Source: Flavobacteriaceae bacterium D16 (lineage in GTDB: Bacteria > Bacteroidota > Bacteroidia > Flavobacteriales > Flavobacteriaceae). From it: 64,000 nt of DNA. The translations under genes were made by a program, and so were the position numbers. This document shows, one piece after another, positions 54,149 to 62,769 of this stretch (positions are counted from its first letter, which is position 1; every line of letters begins with the position of its first letter). The stretch covers positions 434,001 through 498,000 of the forward strand of contig JAJTJC010000036.1 of the NCBI GenBank assembly GCA_021295155.1. The letters are read 5' to 3'. The notes beneath the pieces were generated by a model that worked only from the letters and a program-made list of their open reading frames with translations, was not told where the DNA came from and ran no database searches.

Positions 54149-54174
54149 AAAAAAGCCACCTGATGGTGGCTTTT
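54149..54174 (-). terminator. Terminator of the tRNA-Ala gene
   Basis: On the minus strand GCCACC (complement of 54165-54170) pairs with GGTGGC (complement of 54155-54160) around a 4-nt loop, followed by six T. It lies 26 nt after the tRNA end. Confidence 0.78.
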
Positions 54175-54199
54175 AACGCTACATATAGCTTAGTAAACT

Positions 54200-54276
<77 letters not shown>

Positions 54277-54344
54277 GTTTAATGGATGGCAAAGAAAATA
54301 CTTTTTACCCAAGTATCAAAATTACAGGCTTGCAACTTGGAAGT

Positions 54345-55142
54345 CTAGTCTTTCTTAACGCTAAGCACTAATACCGGTATGCGTGCCGAAAATTCAGCCT
54401 TTGGGATAGTACTCTTCTCCCATAGACTACTAAAAACCCCCCTTTTTCTTCTGAAAACGCAAAGCAAATCCGGTTGTTTGGCTTGTATGTGTTCAATAAT
54501 TCCCAAATAGGTAGTGGCATTCTCAGACAATGTAAGTTTGGCACTTAAATCCATTAATGATGTATTAATCTTAAGGTCCTCCTGGGTATAGCCCGGAGTT
54601 TTTACCATTAGCAGGCTAACTTTGGACTTGAATTTCTGCTTAATAGCGCTAAGGGGATCCAGTATTTTTTTATCCTTCAGAATCCCGGATTTGAATGCCG
54701 TGAGAATATTCTTGAAGGGCTTAAAAGTGGTCCCTTTGGGAACAATCAGCGTAGGAATGTCGGTGCGTTTTACAATTCTACCAGAACAATGCCCCAGATA
54801 TAGTTCCTCTTTTATATCATTACTTCTTGGTGCAATAATTATCAGATCAATGCCGAACTCTTTGTATACATCCCGGAGACCGTCAATCAAATCGCCGTTA
54901 TATGTCGCAATCTTAATGTCGATCCCTTTGGCATCAACCTGACCAATAATCTCCTTTAAGCGCTCCTGACTTTTTTGCGCAACCTTTTCTGAAATATTGA
55001 CCAGTTTCCCCGCACCGGCGGTTACGTTAAACACCTCCATGGCATATACCTGAGAGCCAAATTCTAAAGCAAAATCAACAGCGTACTGCAAGGTTTCGTG
55101 GGCGTTGGGAGAAGTGCCCACAGGTACCAGAATATTATTCAT
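54345..55142 (-). CDS. Universal stress protein, two-domain
   Basis: A 265-residue UspA-family protein. The first domain starts NNILVPVGTSPNAHETLQYA and ends with a nucleotide-binding-like segment (GHCSGRIVKRTDIPTLIVP). The second (about residues 150-265) begins FKNILTAFKSG and ends with VLSVKKD but lacks the full ATP motif. Tandem Usp domains are common in Flavobacteria. There is no signal or membrane span. It is divergent from the GNAT gene, with 49 nt between the starts. Confidence 0.88.
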   Translation of the reverse strand: MNNILVPVGTSPNAHETLQYAVDFALEFGSQVYAMEVFNVTAGAGKLVNISEKVAQKSQERLKEIIGQVDAKGIDIKIATYNGDLIDGLRDVYKEFGIDLIIIAPRSNDIKEELYLGHCSGRIVKRTDIPTLIVPKGTTFKPFKNILTAFKSGILKDKKILDPLSAIKQKFKSKVSLLMVKTPGYTQEDLKINTSLMDLSAKLTLSENATTYLGIIEHIQAKQPDLLCVFRRKRGVFSSLWEKSTIPKAEFSARIPVLVLSVKKD

Positions 55143-55191
55143 AGGGTTAGGAATTAATACTATAAATTTACGGTTTATCTACTATCTATAG

Positions 55192-55692
55192 ATGATTAGG
55201 AAGGCAAAGTTATCGGAAATAGCCGAAATTCATGAACTTACGCAGGCTTGTGGTAAAGAAATGGCCAACAGAGGCATCTTCCAATGGAATGAATCCTACC
55301 CTTCCAAATCCGTGCTTAAAACAGATATTCTGCGCGGAGAACTTTACTTGCTGGAAAATCCGAATGACCTTCTTGGTATCATTGCTCTTACCACCCTGGT
55401 GGATCCAGAATACGAGGATGTAGTTTGGCTTACCCCAAATCAAAATAATCTGTATGTGCACCGGCTGGCTGTGGCTCCCCCATATCAGGGCAAAGGATAT
55501 GCACAGAATCTTATGTCCTTTGGGGAAGCATTTGCCCGCAAAGGTAATTATACATCCATACGGCTGGATACCTTCAGTCAGAACCCAAGAAACCAGAAGT
55601 TCTATGAGCAAAGAGGGTACACCCGATTAGGTAATGTCTATTTCCCAAACCAAAGTGATTATCCATTTTACTGTTATGAACTAGTTCTCTGA
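55192..55692 (+). CDS. GNAT-family N-acetyltransferase
   Basis: A 166-residue acetyltransferase. The acetyl-CoA site is the motif VHRLAVAPPYQGKGYAQNLM (motif A), followed by RLDTFSQNPRNQKFYEQRGY (motif B). The substrate is unknown. It lies 3 nt before the MATE gene and probably opens the GNAT-MATE-hydratase unit. Confidence 0.9.
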   Translation: MIRKAKLSEIAEIHELTQACGKEMANRGIFQWNESYPSKSVLKTDILRGELYLLENPNDLLGIIALTTLVDPEYEDVVWLTPNQNNLYVHRLAVAPPYQGKGYAQNLMSFGEAFARKGNYTSIRLDTFSQNPRNQKFYEQRGYTRLGNVYFPNQSDYPFYCYELVL

Positions 55693-55695
55693 TCT

Positions 55696-57039
55696 ATGGA
55701 AATAATGAGAACTGCCATTAGTTTCAAAACCATTAACCGCCTGGCGGTGCCGGCGACCATTGCTGGAATTGCGGAACCCGTCCTTTCTATTACAGATACC
55801 GCCATTGTGGGTAATATTCCCGAATATGGGTTAGAATCGTTGGCAGCAGTAGGTATCGTTGGCTCTTTTCTTTCCATGCTGATCTGGATTCTTGGACAAA
55901 CCCGAAGCGCTATTTCTGCAATTGTTTCCCAATATCTAGGGGCTGGAAGAATAAAAGAAGTAAGTTCTCTTCCTGCACAGGCAATATATTTCAATGTGGT
56001 CCTAAGCCTGATTATTCTTCTGTCTACATATTTTGTGGCAGAAGGTATTTTTAAGCTATTTAATGCACAGGGGCGGATTTTGTCATTCTGCGTTTCCTAT
56101 TACCGTATCCGCGTCTGGGGATTTCCACTAACCCTGTTTGTTTTTGCTGTCATGGGTATATTCAGGGGATTGCAGAACACGTATTGGCCAATGCTTATTG
56201 CTTTGGTAGGTGCCGGGCTGAACATACTTCTGGATTTTCTCTTGGTATACGGTATTCCAAACATCCTGGAGCCGATGTATCTGGAAGGTGCTGCCTGGGC
56301 AAGCCTTATTGCCCAGGCGGTAATGGCCATAATGGCATTTATCCTCTTAGCGAGGAAAACGGAAATATCCCTGAAGATCAGATTTCCCTTTAATGTAGAA
56401 TTCAAACGGTTGGTTGGTATGACCTTTAATCTCTTTGTACGTACGGTAGCCTTGAATCTGACCTTGATTCTTGCGGTGCGTGAAGCCACGACTTTAGGAG
56501 ACAGATTTATAGGTGCTCACACCATTGCCATCAATCTCTGGCTGTTTGCGGCCTTCTTTATAGATGGATATGGGGCGGCCGGAAATATTATGGGGGGACG
56601 TCTTTTGGGCGCTAAAGATTATGACGGGCTTTGGAGGCTTATGAAAAAAATATGTCTGTACGGCGTTTTGGTCAGTTTGGTCTTACTGGTATCGGGATTT
56701 ATCTTCTACAAACCCATTGGAGACTTATTTTCCAATGACCACATTGTTTTGGAGACCTTTTATTCGATCTTTTATTTGGTAATTATAGCCTTACCCTTAA
56801 ATGCTGTAGCCTTTGTCCTGGACGGCCTTTTTAAGGGACTGGGGGAAATGCGGTTCCTGAGAAATGTCTTGATACTCGCAACAGGGTTGGGCTTTATCCC
56901 CGCACTATTTATTGGTAAATACCTGAACTGGGGCTTGTATGGAGTTTGGATAGCAATTACTATCTGGATGCTGATACGGGGCCTGGCTTTAGTGTGGAAG
57001 TTCAACCAAAAATTTCGTCCCTTATTACAAAAGGGCTAA
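55696..57039 (+). CDS. MATE-family efflux transporter
   Basis: A 447-residue multidrug and toxin extrusion protein with about 12 membrane spans. The family pattern is visible: LAVPATIAGIAEPVLSITDT near the start, GMTFNLFVRTVALN in the middle and GAKDYDGLWRLMKKICLYG after the midpoint. The ATG at 55705 is an alternative start three codons later. Substrates are unknown; the fold uses sodium or proton gradients. It begins 3 nt after the GNAT gene. Confidence 0.9.
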   Translation: MEIMRTAISFKTINRLAVPATIAGIAEPVLSITDTAIVGNIPEYGLESLAAVGIVGSFLSMLIWILGQTRSAISAIVSQYLGAGRIKEVSSLPAQAIYFNVVLSLIILLSTYFVAEGIFKLFNAQGRILSFCVSYYRIRVWGFPLTLFVFAVMGIFRGLQNTYWPMLIALVGAGLNILLDFLLVYGIPNILEPMYLEGAAWASLIAQAVMAIMAFILLARKTEISLKIRFPFNVEFKRLVGMTFNLFVRTVALNLTLILAVREATTLGDRFIGAHTIAINLWLFAAFFIDGYGAAGNIMGGRLLGAKDYDGLWRLMKKICLYGVLVSLVLLVSGFIFYKPIGDLFSNDHIVLETFYSIFYLVIIALPLNAVAFVLDGLFKGLGEMRFLRNVLILATGLGFIPALFIGKYLNWGLYGVWIAITIWMLIRGLALVWKFNQKFRPLLQKG

Positions 57040-57057
57040 TTTTAAAAAAAGTCTAGT

Positions 57058-57831
57058 ATGGGAACAACAAGACCCAATGGGAGTCTATTTACCAAAATCG
57101 AAGGGGCTGTTGCTCATTTAGAGTTCGGCCATCCGGCAAGTAATTCCTTTGTGATGGAATTATTAGACAGGCTTGCGTCCGAAATCCGGACACTTTCGGA
57201 AAACAAGGAAATAAAATTAATTGTTTTGAAATCTGAAGGGGACCGTGCCTTTTGTGCAGGTGCTTCTTTTGACGAATTGGTTCAGATTTCCTCTTTGGAA
57301 GAAGGAAAGCAATTTTTTGGTGGCTTTGCCAAGGTAATCAACGCCATGAGATGTTCCAGCATACCTATAGTGGGAAGGGTACAGGGAAAAGCAGTAGGTG
57401 GGGGCGTTGGGCTTATTGCCTCCTGTGATTATGTGCTGGCTACTGAACAGGCCTCTGTACGACTTTCGGAGATTAGTATTGGAATAGCCCCGTTGGTAAT
57501 CGCCCCAGCCTTAGAGCGGAAAATAGGGAAAGCGGCACTTGCGGAACTGGCCTTTTCACCAACGGAATGGAAGAATGCCTACTGGGCCAGGGATAAAGGT
57601 TTATATGCTAAGGTTTATGATAACATAAAGGAGCTGGATAAAGAGTTGGATTTCTTTGTTTCCCAACTGGCCAAATATGAGCGCGAAGCACTGAAAGCTA
57701 TGACCAAAGTCCTATGGGAAGGAACAGAACACTGGGATACCCTGCTTGAAACACGAGCAGAAATGTCCGGAAAGTTGGGACTCTCTCCGGAGGCTAAAAG
57801 TATTCTGGATCGCATTAAGAAGAAGACTTGA
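57058..57831 (+). CDS. Enoyl-CoA hydratase/isomerase family protein
   Basis: A 257-residue crotonase-fold protein. The oxyanion-hole segments are FCAGASFDELVQ and GKAVGGGVGLIASCDYVLAT, with SEISIGIAP. The catalytic glutamates of mitochondrial-type hydratase are not both obvious, so it may be a hydratase, isomerase or a thioesterase-like member. It lies 18 nt after the MATE gene and 64 nt before queD, which has its own -7 box. Confidence 0.85.
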   Translation: MGTTRPNGSLFTKIEGAVAHLEFGHPASNSFVMELLDRLASEIRTLSENKEIKLIVLKSEGDRAFCAGASFDELVQISSLEEGKQFFGGFAKVINAMRCSSIPIVGRVQGKAVGGGVGLIASCDYVLATEQASVRLSEISIGIAPLVIAPALERKIGKAALAELAFSPTEWKNAYWARDKGLYAKVYDNIKELDKELDFFVSQLAKYEREALKAMTKVLWEGTEHWDTLLETRAEMSGKLGLSPEAKSILDRIKKKT

Positions 57832-57863
57832 GGAAGAAAATGATGCCGCTGATAAGATTGTAT

Positions 57864-57871
57864 TACTTTTG
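57864..57871 (+). promoter_or_regulatory. Predicted -7 box for queD
   Basis: TACTTTTG matches TAnnTTTG exactly, giving a leader of about 21 nt before the ATG at 57896. No -33 TTG is seen. Confidence 0.42.
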
Positions 57872-57895
57872 TGACCTTTCAAGCAGACAATTGAG

Positions 57896-58348
57896 ATGAA
57901 TAAGATTCGAATTACCAAAGAATTTACTTTCGAGACCGGACACGCCCTTTATGGCTATGACGGGAAATGCAGAAATGTTCACGGTCATAGTTACCATCTT
58001 TCGGTAACGGTTATAGGCGTTCCTATAACCCAGGTTCCCGATGTGAAATTGGGTATGGTTATGGATTTTGGCGACCTCAAGAAAATCGTTAAAGAAGAGG
58101 TGGTCGATCCTTTTGACCATGCTACTGTTTTTAATAAGAATACCCCCCATGTTGAATTGGCGGGGGAACTGGAATCCCGGGGGCATAAAATCATTCTGGC
58201 CAATTACCAGCCTACCAGTGAAAATATGGTCATCGATTTTGCGCAACGCATCAAGAGCAGGCTACCTGAATCGATCAGCTTGCATTCCCTGAAATTAAGA
58301 GAAACAGGCACTGCTTTTGCAGAATGGTACGCCAGTGACAACTCTTAG
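57896..58348 (+). CDS. queD: 6-carboxy-5,6,7,8-tetrahydropterin synthase/PTPS family
   Basis: A 150-residue PTPS-fold enzyme. Zinc ligands His16, His29 and His31 (ETGHALYG and VHGHSYH) and the catalytic Cys25 (GKCRNVHGH) are present, and the second-half segment PTSENMVIDFAQRI is typical. In bacteria this enzyme makes the queuosine/preQ0 precursor; a 6-pyruvoyl-tetrahydropterin role is possible. The other que genes are not in the window. Confidence 0.9.
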   Translation: MNKIRITKEFTFETGHALYGYDGKCRNVHGHSYHLSVTVIGVPITQVPDVKLGMVMDFGDLKKIVKEEVVDPFDHATVFNKNTPHVELAGELESRGHKIILANYQPTSENMVIDFAQRIKSRLPESISLHSLKLRETGTAFAEWYASDNS

Positions 58349-58357
58349 CCCTTTGAT

Positions 58358-58365
58358 TATCTTTG
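58358..58365 (+). promoter_or_regulatory. Predicted -7 box for lpxH
   Basis: TATCTTTG matches TAnnTTTG exactly, 8 nt before the ATG at 58373, so a transcript from it would have a leader of only about 4 nt. No TTG at the -33 distance is seen. Confidence 0.4.
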
Positions 58366-58372
58366 TTGAGGT

Positions 58373-59161
58373 ATGAATCAAATCGATATTCCTGCAGGAA
58401 AGAAAGTATACTTTGCCAGTGACAACCACCTGGGAGCTCCCAATCGTGCGTTGAGCATGGAGCGTGAAAAGAAGTTTGTTTCCTGGCTGGATACCATCAA
58501 ACACGATGCGGAAGTAATTTTCCTGTTGGGTGATCTTTTTGATTTCTGGTTCGAATACAAAACCGTAGTGCCCAAAGGCTTTACCAGGACACTGGGAAAA
58601 CTTGCGGAGCTATCTGATTCCGGAATCAAGGTATATTACTTTGTTGGTAATCACGACTTGTGGATGAAGGGATACTTTGAAGAAGAACTGCAAATTGAAG
58701 TATTTCACGGACCACGTGACTTCCTGATTCAGAATAAGCTTTTCCTTATTGGCCATGGAGACGGTCTTGGCCCGGGGGATAAGGGTTTTAAACGCATGAA
58801 AAAAGTATTCACCAATCCAATTGCACAATGGGTTTTTAAATGGATCCATCCCGACTGGGGTGTCCGCGTAGCCCAATATTTTTCGGTGAAGAACAAGCTT
58901 ATTTCTGGAAAGGAGGACATGAAATTCCTGGGTGAAGACAAGGAGTGGTTGGTGCAGTATGCAAAACGAAAATTAGAGGATAGAAAATATGACTATTTTG
59001 TTTTCGGACACAGGCACTTACCCTTGGATATTGAACTTGATGGCAAGGCTCAATATGTGAACCTTGGAGATTGGATCACTTATTATACCTATGCCGAATT
59101 CAATGGTGATACACTGGATTTGAAATGCTATAAGTCCGGTAAGCTCAGCGAATATCCCTGA
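58373..59161 (+). CDS. lpxH: UDP-2,3-diacylglucosamine hydrolase
   Basis: Removes UMP from UDP-2,3-diacylglucosamine to make lipid X in lipid A synthesis. The metallophosphoesterase motifs are all visible: ASDNHLGAP, LGDLFDFWFEY, VGNHDLWM, GHGDGLGPGD and FGHRHLP. The length of 262 aa fits LpxH. The last 17 nt overlap the 3' end of recJ, which runs the other way. It is probably preceded by its own -7 box 8 nt before the ATG. Confidence 0.93.
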   Translation: MNQIDIPAGKKVYFASDNHLGAPNRALSMEREKKFVSWLDTIKHDAEVIFLLGDLFDFWFEYKTVVPKGFTRTLGKLAELSDSGIKVYYFVGNHDLWMKGYFEEELQIEVFHGPRDFLIQNKLFLIGHGDGLGPGDKGFKRMKKVFTNPIAQWVFKWIHPDWGVRVAQYFSVKNKLISGKEDMKFLGEDKEWLVQYAKRKLEDRKYDYFVFGHRHLPLDIELDGKAQYVNLGDWITYYTYAEFNGDTLDLKCYKSGKLSEYP

Positions 59162-60833
59162 GTTTTAATTGAATACTCACCTTGCCGTTCCAGACATTCT
59201 CTTCCACAGAAAAAACAGCGCTGAAGGATTGATTTCCTGAAACCTGAGGCAACTTGTCTCCGAGGTTAAAGCCAATAGCTCCAATAGGGAGTGATCCTTC
59301 CTGGGAAATGGAAAGGCGGAGATGTTTCCCATCTTCTCCTACTCTTTTGGCAAAGCCAACATCTCTCAAGTTCTCTGCCATAAACAATGGGGTCATATTT
59401 CCCGGCCCAAAGGGGCCAAATTGTTTAATTATCCTGAGGAATTTGGGATTGATTTCCTCTAATCTGATGGCGGCATCAATGGCTATTTCGGGCGTTAATA
59501 GATGTGGATCAATCGAGTCTGCCACTACCTGTTCGAATTGTGCTTTAAAATGCTCGTATTTGTCTTCCTTCAGGGTTAAACCTGCAGCATATTTGTGCCC
59601 GCCGAATTGTTCCAGGGTGTCGGAACATTGAGATAAGGCCTGATACACATCAAACCCCTTTACAGAACGAGCTGAGGCGGCAAGTTTTCCATTGCTTTTG
59701 GTGAAAACCAGGGTGGGCCGATAAAAAGTCTCTATAAGCCTCGAGGCCACTATACCTATTACTCCCTTATGCCAGGTATCCTTATATACTACAGAAGTAT
59801 ATCGGTCTTCCTCACTCAAATCACTAATCTGGGCCAAAGCTTCTTCGGTAATCTGCCTGTCAAGTCCTTTTCGCTCCTGATTGAAAGATTCAATTTCCAT
59901 AGCATATTCCCGGGCCTTCTGAAGGCTCTTCTCAGCAAGCAGGCGAACCGAATAATTGCCATGGTGCATCCTGCCAGCGGCATTAATCCTCGGAGCAATA
60001 ATGAATACAACATCCGTTACCCCAATACTATCCTTCTTAGTCTGTTCAATTAAGGCCCTTATTCCCGGCCTGGGGTTACTATTTAAAGCCTCCATTCCCA
60101 AGGCCATCAGAGCCCGGTTTTCGCCTGTCATAGGAACAATGTCCGCTGCAATGGCCACGGCAACCAGGTCCAGGAAAGAATTCATATCCATGTCCTCCGG
60201 ACCAAATTGTTCCTGTACTGCCTGAATCAACTTAAATCCAATTCCACAACCACAGAGTTCCTTATAGGGATAGGTACAATCCGATCTTTTCGGGTCCAGC
60301 ACGGCAACAGCATCAGGAATTGAATCTCCTGGAGTATGATGATCGCAAATGATAAAATCAATTCCCTTTTCCGTGGCATAGCTCACTTTTTCAAGGGCTT
60401 TTATCCCACAATCCAATGCGACAATTAAACTAATATCATTATCCGATGCATAATCTATCCCCTGGTAAGAAATACCATAACCTTCCTGGTAGCGGTCAGG
60501 GATATAGGTAGTTACATGCGGGTACCAATCCCTTAAATAGTTGTAAACCAAAGCAACTGATGTAGTCCCATCAACATCGTAGTCTCCGTATATCAGTATC
60601 TTTTCGTTAGCCAGAATGGCCTTCTCGATTCGGGATACAGCCCGATCCATATCTTTCATACTGAACGGATCATGCAAATCTTTCCATTCAGGACGGAAGA
60701 ATAACCGGGCCTCTTCATAGGTCACAATACCGCGCTGTACTAACAAAAATGCCACCCGGGCATCAACGCCCAGTTCCCTGGCCAGGGATTGGACCTGGGA
60801 GGATTCAGGTTTGGGTTTTAATATCCAGCGCAT
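59145..60833 (-). CDS. recJ: Single-stranded-DNA-specific exonuclease RecJ
   Basis: A 5'-3' exonuclease used in mismatch repair and recombination. The 562-residue protein has DHH-family motifs: IYGDYDVDGTTSVALVY, VALDCGI and ICDHHTPGDS, followed by the DHHA1 domain with the segment FGGHKYAAGLTL and an OB-like C-terminus. It overlaps lpxH by 17 nt tail-to-tail. It joins the AddAB-like proteins and DinB as the fourth DNA-repair protein in the window. Confidence 0.95.
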   Translation of the reverse strand: MRWILKPKPESSQVQSLARELGVDARVAFLLVQRGIVTYEEARLFFRPEWKDLHDPFSMKDMDRAVSRIEKAILANEKILIYGDYDVDGTTSVALVYNYLRDWYPHVTTYIPDRYQEGYGISYQGIDYASDNDISLIVALDCGIKALEKVSYATEKGIDFIICDHHTPGDSIPDAVAVLDPKRSDCTYPYKELCGCGIGFKLIQAVQEQFGPEDMDMNSFLDLVAVAIAADIVPMTGENRALMALGMEALNSNPRPGIRALIEQTKKDSIGVTDVVFIIAPRINAAGRMHHGNYSVRLLAEKSLQKAREYAMEIESFNQERKGLDRQITEEALAQISDLSEEDRYTSVVYKDTWHKGVIGIVASRLIETFYRPTLVFTKSNGKLAASARSVKGFDVYQALSQCSDTLEQFGGHKYAAGLTLKEDKYEHFKAQFEQVVADSIDPHLLTPEIAIDAAIRLEEINPKFLRIIKQFGPFGPGNMTPLFMAENLRDVGFAKRVGEDGKHLRLSISQEGSLPIGAIGFNLGDKLPQVSGNQSFSAVFSVEENVWNGKVSIQLKLRDIR

Positions 60834-60890
60834 TAGTTTATAATTGCTGAAAAGTTAAGGGGTCTATCTGCAATGCTCGAGCAGTTTAAG

Positions 60891-60922
60891 AAAAAGGCCT
60901 CAATTAAGGTTGACTGCCTTTT
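60891..60922 (-). terminator. Possible terminator of the OsmC gene
   Basis: AAAAGGC (60892-60898) and GCCTTTT (60916-60922) pair around a 17-nt loop, and the minus strand continues with T. The right arm overlaps the stop codon of the OsmC gene. The stem is short and the loop long, so this is a modest candidate. Confidence 0.4.
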
Positions 60923-61349
60923 ATTCGTGATGGAAAACGGTCTTAATTTTAACATCCGCAAATCTCCTGAACATTTCCATTACTCCGCAGTACTTTTCTA
61001 CGGAAAGATCTACAGCCCGTTGAAGTTTTTTCTCTTCCAGATTATCCCCATAAAAGTGGTATTCCAGCGTTACACGATCGTAATATTTGGGATGCTCATC
61101 CGTAAGGTTAGCAATAACTTCTATGGTAAAATCCTTTACTTTCAATTTCATTTTCCCAATCAACATGGCTACATCAAGGCCAGAACAACCGGCCAGGCCA
61201 GACAACATCAAGGCCTTGGGCTTAAATCCCTTGCCTTCACCGCCATCTTCGGGCCCGGCATCAATTGTCATATTCATGCCTGAAGGATTGTTGCTTTCAA
61301 AGGCCATTTTACCCAGCCATTTAGTTGTTATATGATTTGCTGTACTCAT
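60921..61349 (-). CDS. OsmC-family protein (peroxide-reducing type)
   Basis: A 142-residue OsmC-family protein with the two redox Cys positions in LAGCSGLDVAML and EKYCGVMEMFRR. Members reduce organic hydroperoxides or act in stress responses; a thiol-only group of unknown role also exists. I chose the ATG at 61349 (MSTANHITTKW); the longer frame from 61445 overlaps the coding region of the divergent gene. It shares a 50-nt divergent gap with the AhpD-like gene. Confidence 0.9.
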   Translation of the reverse strand: MSTANHITTKWLGKMAFESNNPSGMNMTIDAGPEDGGEGKGFKPKALMLSGLAGCSGLDVAMLIGKMKLKVKDFTIEVIANLTDEHPKYYDRVTLEYHFYGDNLEEKKLQRAVDLSVEKYCGVMEMFRRFADVKIKTVFHHE

Positions 61350-61399
61350 ATTTTTTTGTTTATTGTAATTCCAGTAAAAATACACTAAATAACAGGAAG

Positions 61400-61990
61400 A
61401 TGCCATTAGTAAAACCGCTTGATCCCAGCCATGACCAGGAAACAAAAGAACTGGCTGAATTTTTTAATGAAACCCTTGGGTTTTGCCCAAATTCGGTGCT
61501 TACCATGCAACACCGCCCCGCTATTTCCAAGGCATTTATCAACCTCAATAAGGCGGTAATGGCCAATGAAGGTCGCGTTAGTTCGGCCCTGAAAAGGATG
61601 ATCGCCTGGGTTAGCAGTAATACAACAGGTTGCAGGTATTGCCAGGCGCACGCAATCCGGGCTGCTGAACGTTATGGTGCAGAACAGGAGCAACTTGATA
61701 ATATATGGGAATATCGCACACATCCCGCCTTTTCAGAAGCCGAACGTGCGGCGCTTGATTTTGCCCTGGTAGCATCCCAGGTCCCAAATAATGTTGGGGA
61801 AGAAATAAAAAAGCGGCTTTATCAATACTGGGATGAAGGAGAGATCGTGGAAATGCTGGGAGTGATATCCCTATTTGGCTACCTAAACCGTTGGAACGAC
61901 TCCATGGGGACCAGCATTGAAGATGGGGCTGTTGAAAGCGGAGAGCAATACCTTGGAAAACATGGCTGGGTAAAGGGAAAGCACGGCTGA
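61400..61990 (+). CDS. Carboxymuconolactone decarboxylase-family (AhpD-like) peroxidase-related protein
   Basis: A 196-residue protein with the AhpD-type active site CRYCQAHAIRAAERYG, whose CxxC pair and nearby His are the redox center. Residues 1-90 form the leading helices and 140-196 the C-terminal part. The ATG at 61400 begins MPLVKPLDPSHDQE; the longer frame from 61325 overlaps the divergent OsmC gene. It probably works with a peroxiredoxin or as an alkylhydroperoxidase-like enzyme; the reaction is inferred. Confidence 0.88.
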   Translation: MPLVKPLDPSHDQETKELAEFFNETLGFCPNSVLTMQHRPAISKAFINLNKAVMANEGRVSSALKRMIAWVSSNTTGCRYCQAHAIRAAERYGAEQEQLDNIWEYRTHPAFSEAERAALDFALVASQVPNNVGEEIKKRLYQYWDEGEIVEMLGVISLFGYLNRWNDSMGTSIEDGAVESGEQYLGKHGWVKGKHG

Positions 61991-62002
61991 TTCTGAACTA
62001 AC

Positions 62003-62686
62003 TTATTGGCGATTCCTACGGCTTTTTCCTTCTAAAACCAGCACCAGTTCCCCTTTTATTGGATGGTTTTCAAAATGGGTGATTACTTCTGTTAGCGTTC
62101 CGCGTATGGTCTCCTCAAACTTCTTGCTCAGCTCCCTGGAAACCGAAATATTACGATTTTCACCACAATATTCCATCAGCTGTGTCAAGGTCTTGACCAG
62201 TCTGTGTGGAGATTCATATAATACCATGGTGCGTTCTTCTTCTGCCAGATGCAATAATCTTGTTTGCCTTCCCTTTTTCGGGGGCAAAAATCCTTCAAAT
62301 GCAAAACGGTCACAAGGCAGACCACTTACCACAAGTGCAGGAACAAATGCCGTTGGTCCCGGCAGGCAATTAACCTCTACCCCGGCACTAATACAGGCCC
62401 TGGTCAACAGAAATCCCGGATCAGAAATCCCGGGTGTCCCCGCGTCTGAAATAAGGGCCATTGAAGCTCCTTGTTTCAATTTTTCAATGAGCATTGGAAC
62501 CTGTTTATGCTCATTGTGCATATGGTGGCTTTTAACAGGCGTTTCTATGCCAAAATGTTGCAAGAGTTTCCCGCTGGTGCGCGTATCCTCAGCCAGTATC
62601 AGATCTACTTCTTTGAGAACCCGCAATGCCCTATGTGTTATGTCTTCCAGGTTCCCTATTGGTGTGGGGACGATATAAAGCAACAT
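62003..62686 (-). CDS. rsmI: 16S rRNA (cytidine1402-2'-O)-methyltransferase
   Basis: Methylates the 2'-O of C1402 in 16S rRNA. The 227-residue protein begins LYIVPTPIGNLEDITHRAL, with ILAEDTRTSGKLLQHF, ISDAGTPGISDPGFLL and LPGPTAFVPALVVSGLPCD. These are the tetrapyrrole-methylase-fold blocks of RsmI. It converges with the AhpD-like gene, with 12 nt between the stops. Confidence 0.95.
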   Translation of the reverse strand: MLLYIVPTPIGNLEDITHRALRVLKEVDLILAEDTRTSGKLLQHFGIETPVKSHHMHNEHKQVPMLIEKLKQGASMALISDAGTPGISDPGFLLTRACISAGVEVNCLPGPTAFVPALVVSGLPCDRFAFEGFLPPKKGRQTRLLHLAEEERTMVLYESPHRLVKTLTQLMEYCGENRNISVSRELSKKFEETIRGTLTEVITHFENHPIKGELVLVLEGKSRRNRQ

Positions 62687-62711
62687 TATTTAATTAAAAT
62701 ATTAGCAAAAT

Positions 62712-62744
62712 AAAAAGCCGAAAGTTAGCTTAGGAACTTTCGGC
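62712..62744 (-). terminator. Terminator after the unknown gene at 62770
   Basis: A perfect 10-bp stem, GCCGAAAGTT (62717-62726) with AACTTTCGGC (62735-62744), around an 8-nt loop, followed on the minus strand by a T-run. It lies 25 nt after the stop of the 226-aa gene and separates it from rsmI. Confidence 0.85.
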
Positions 62745-62769
62745 ATTATCATCTTTCTATAAGGTACGA

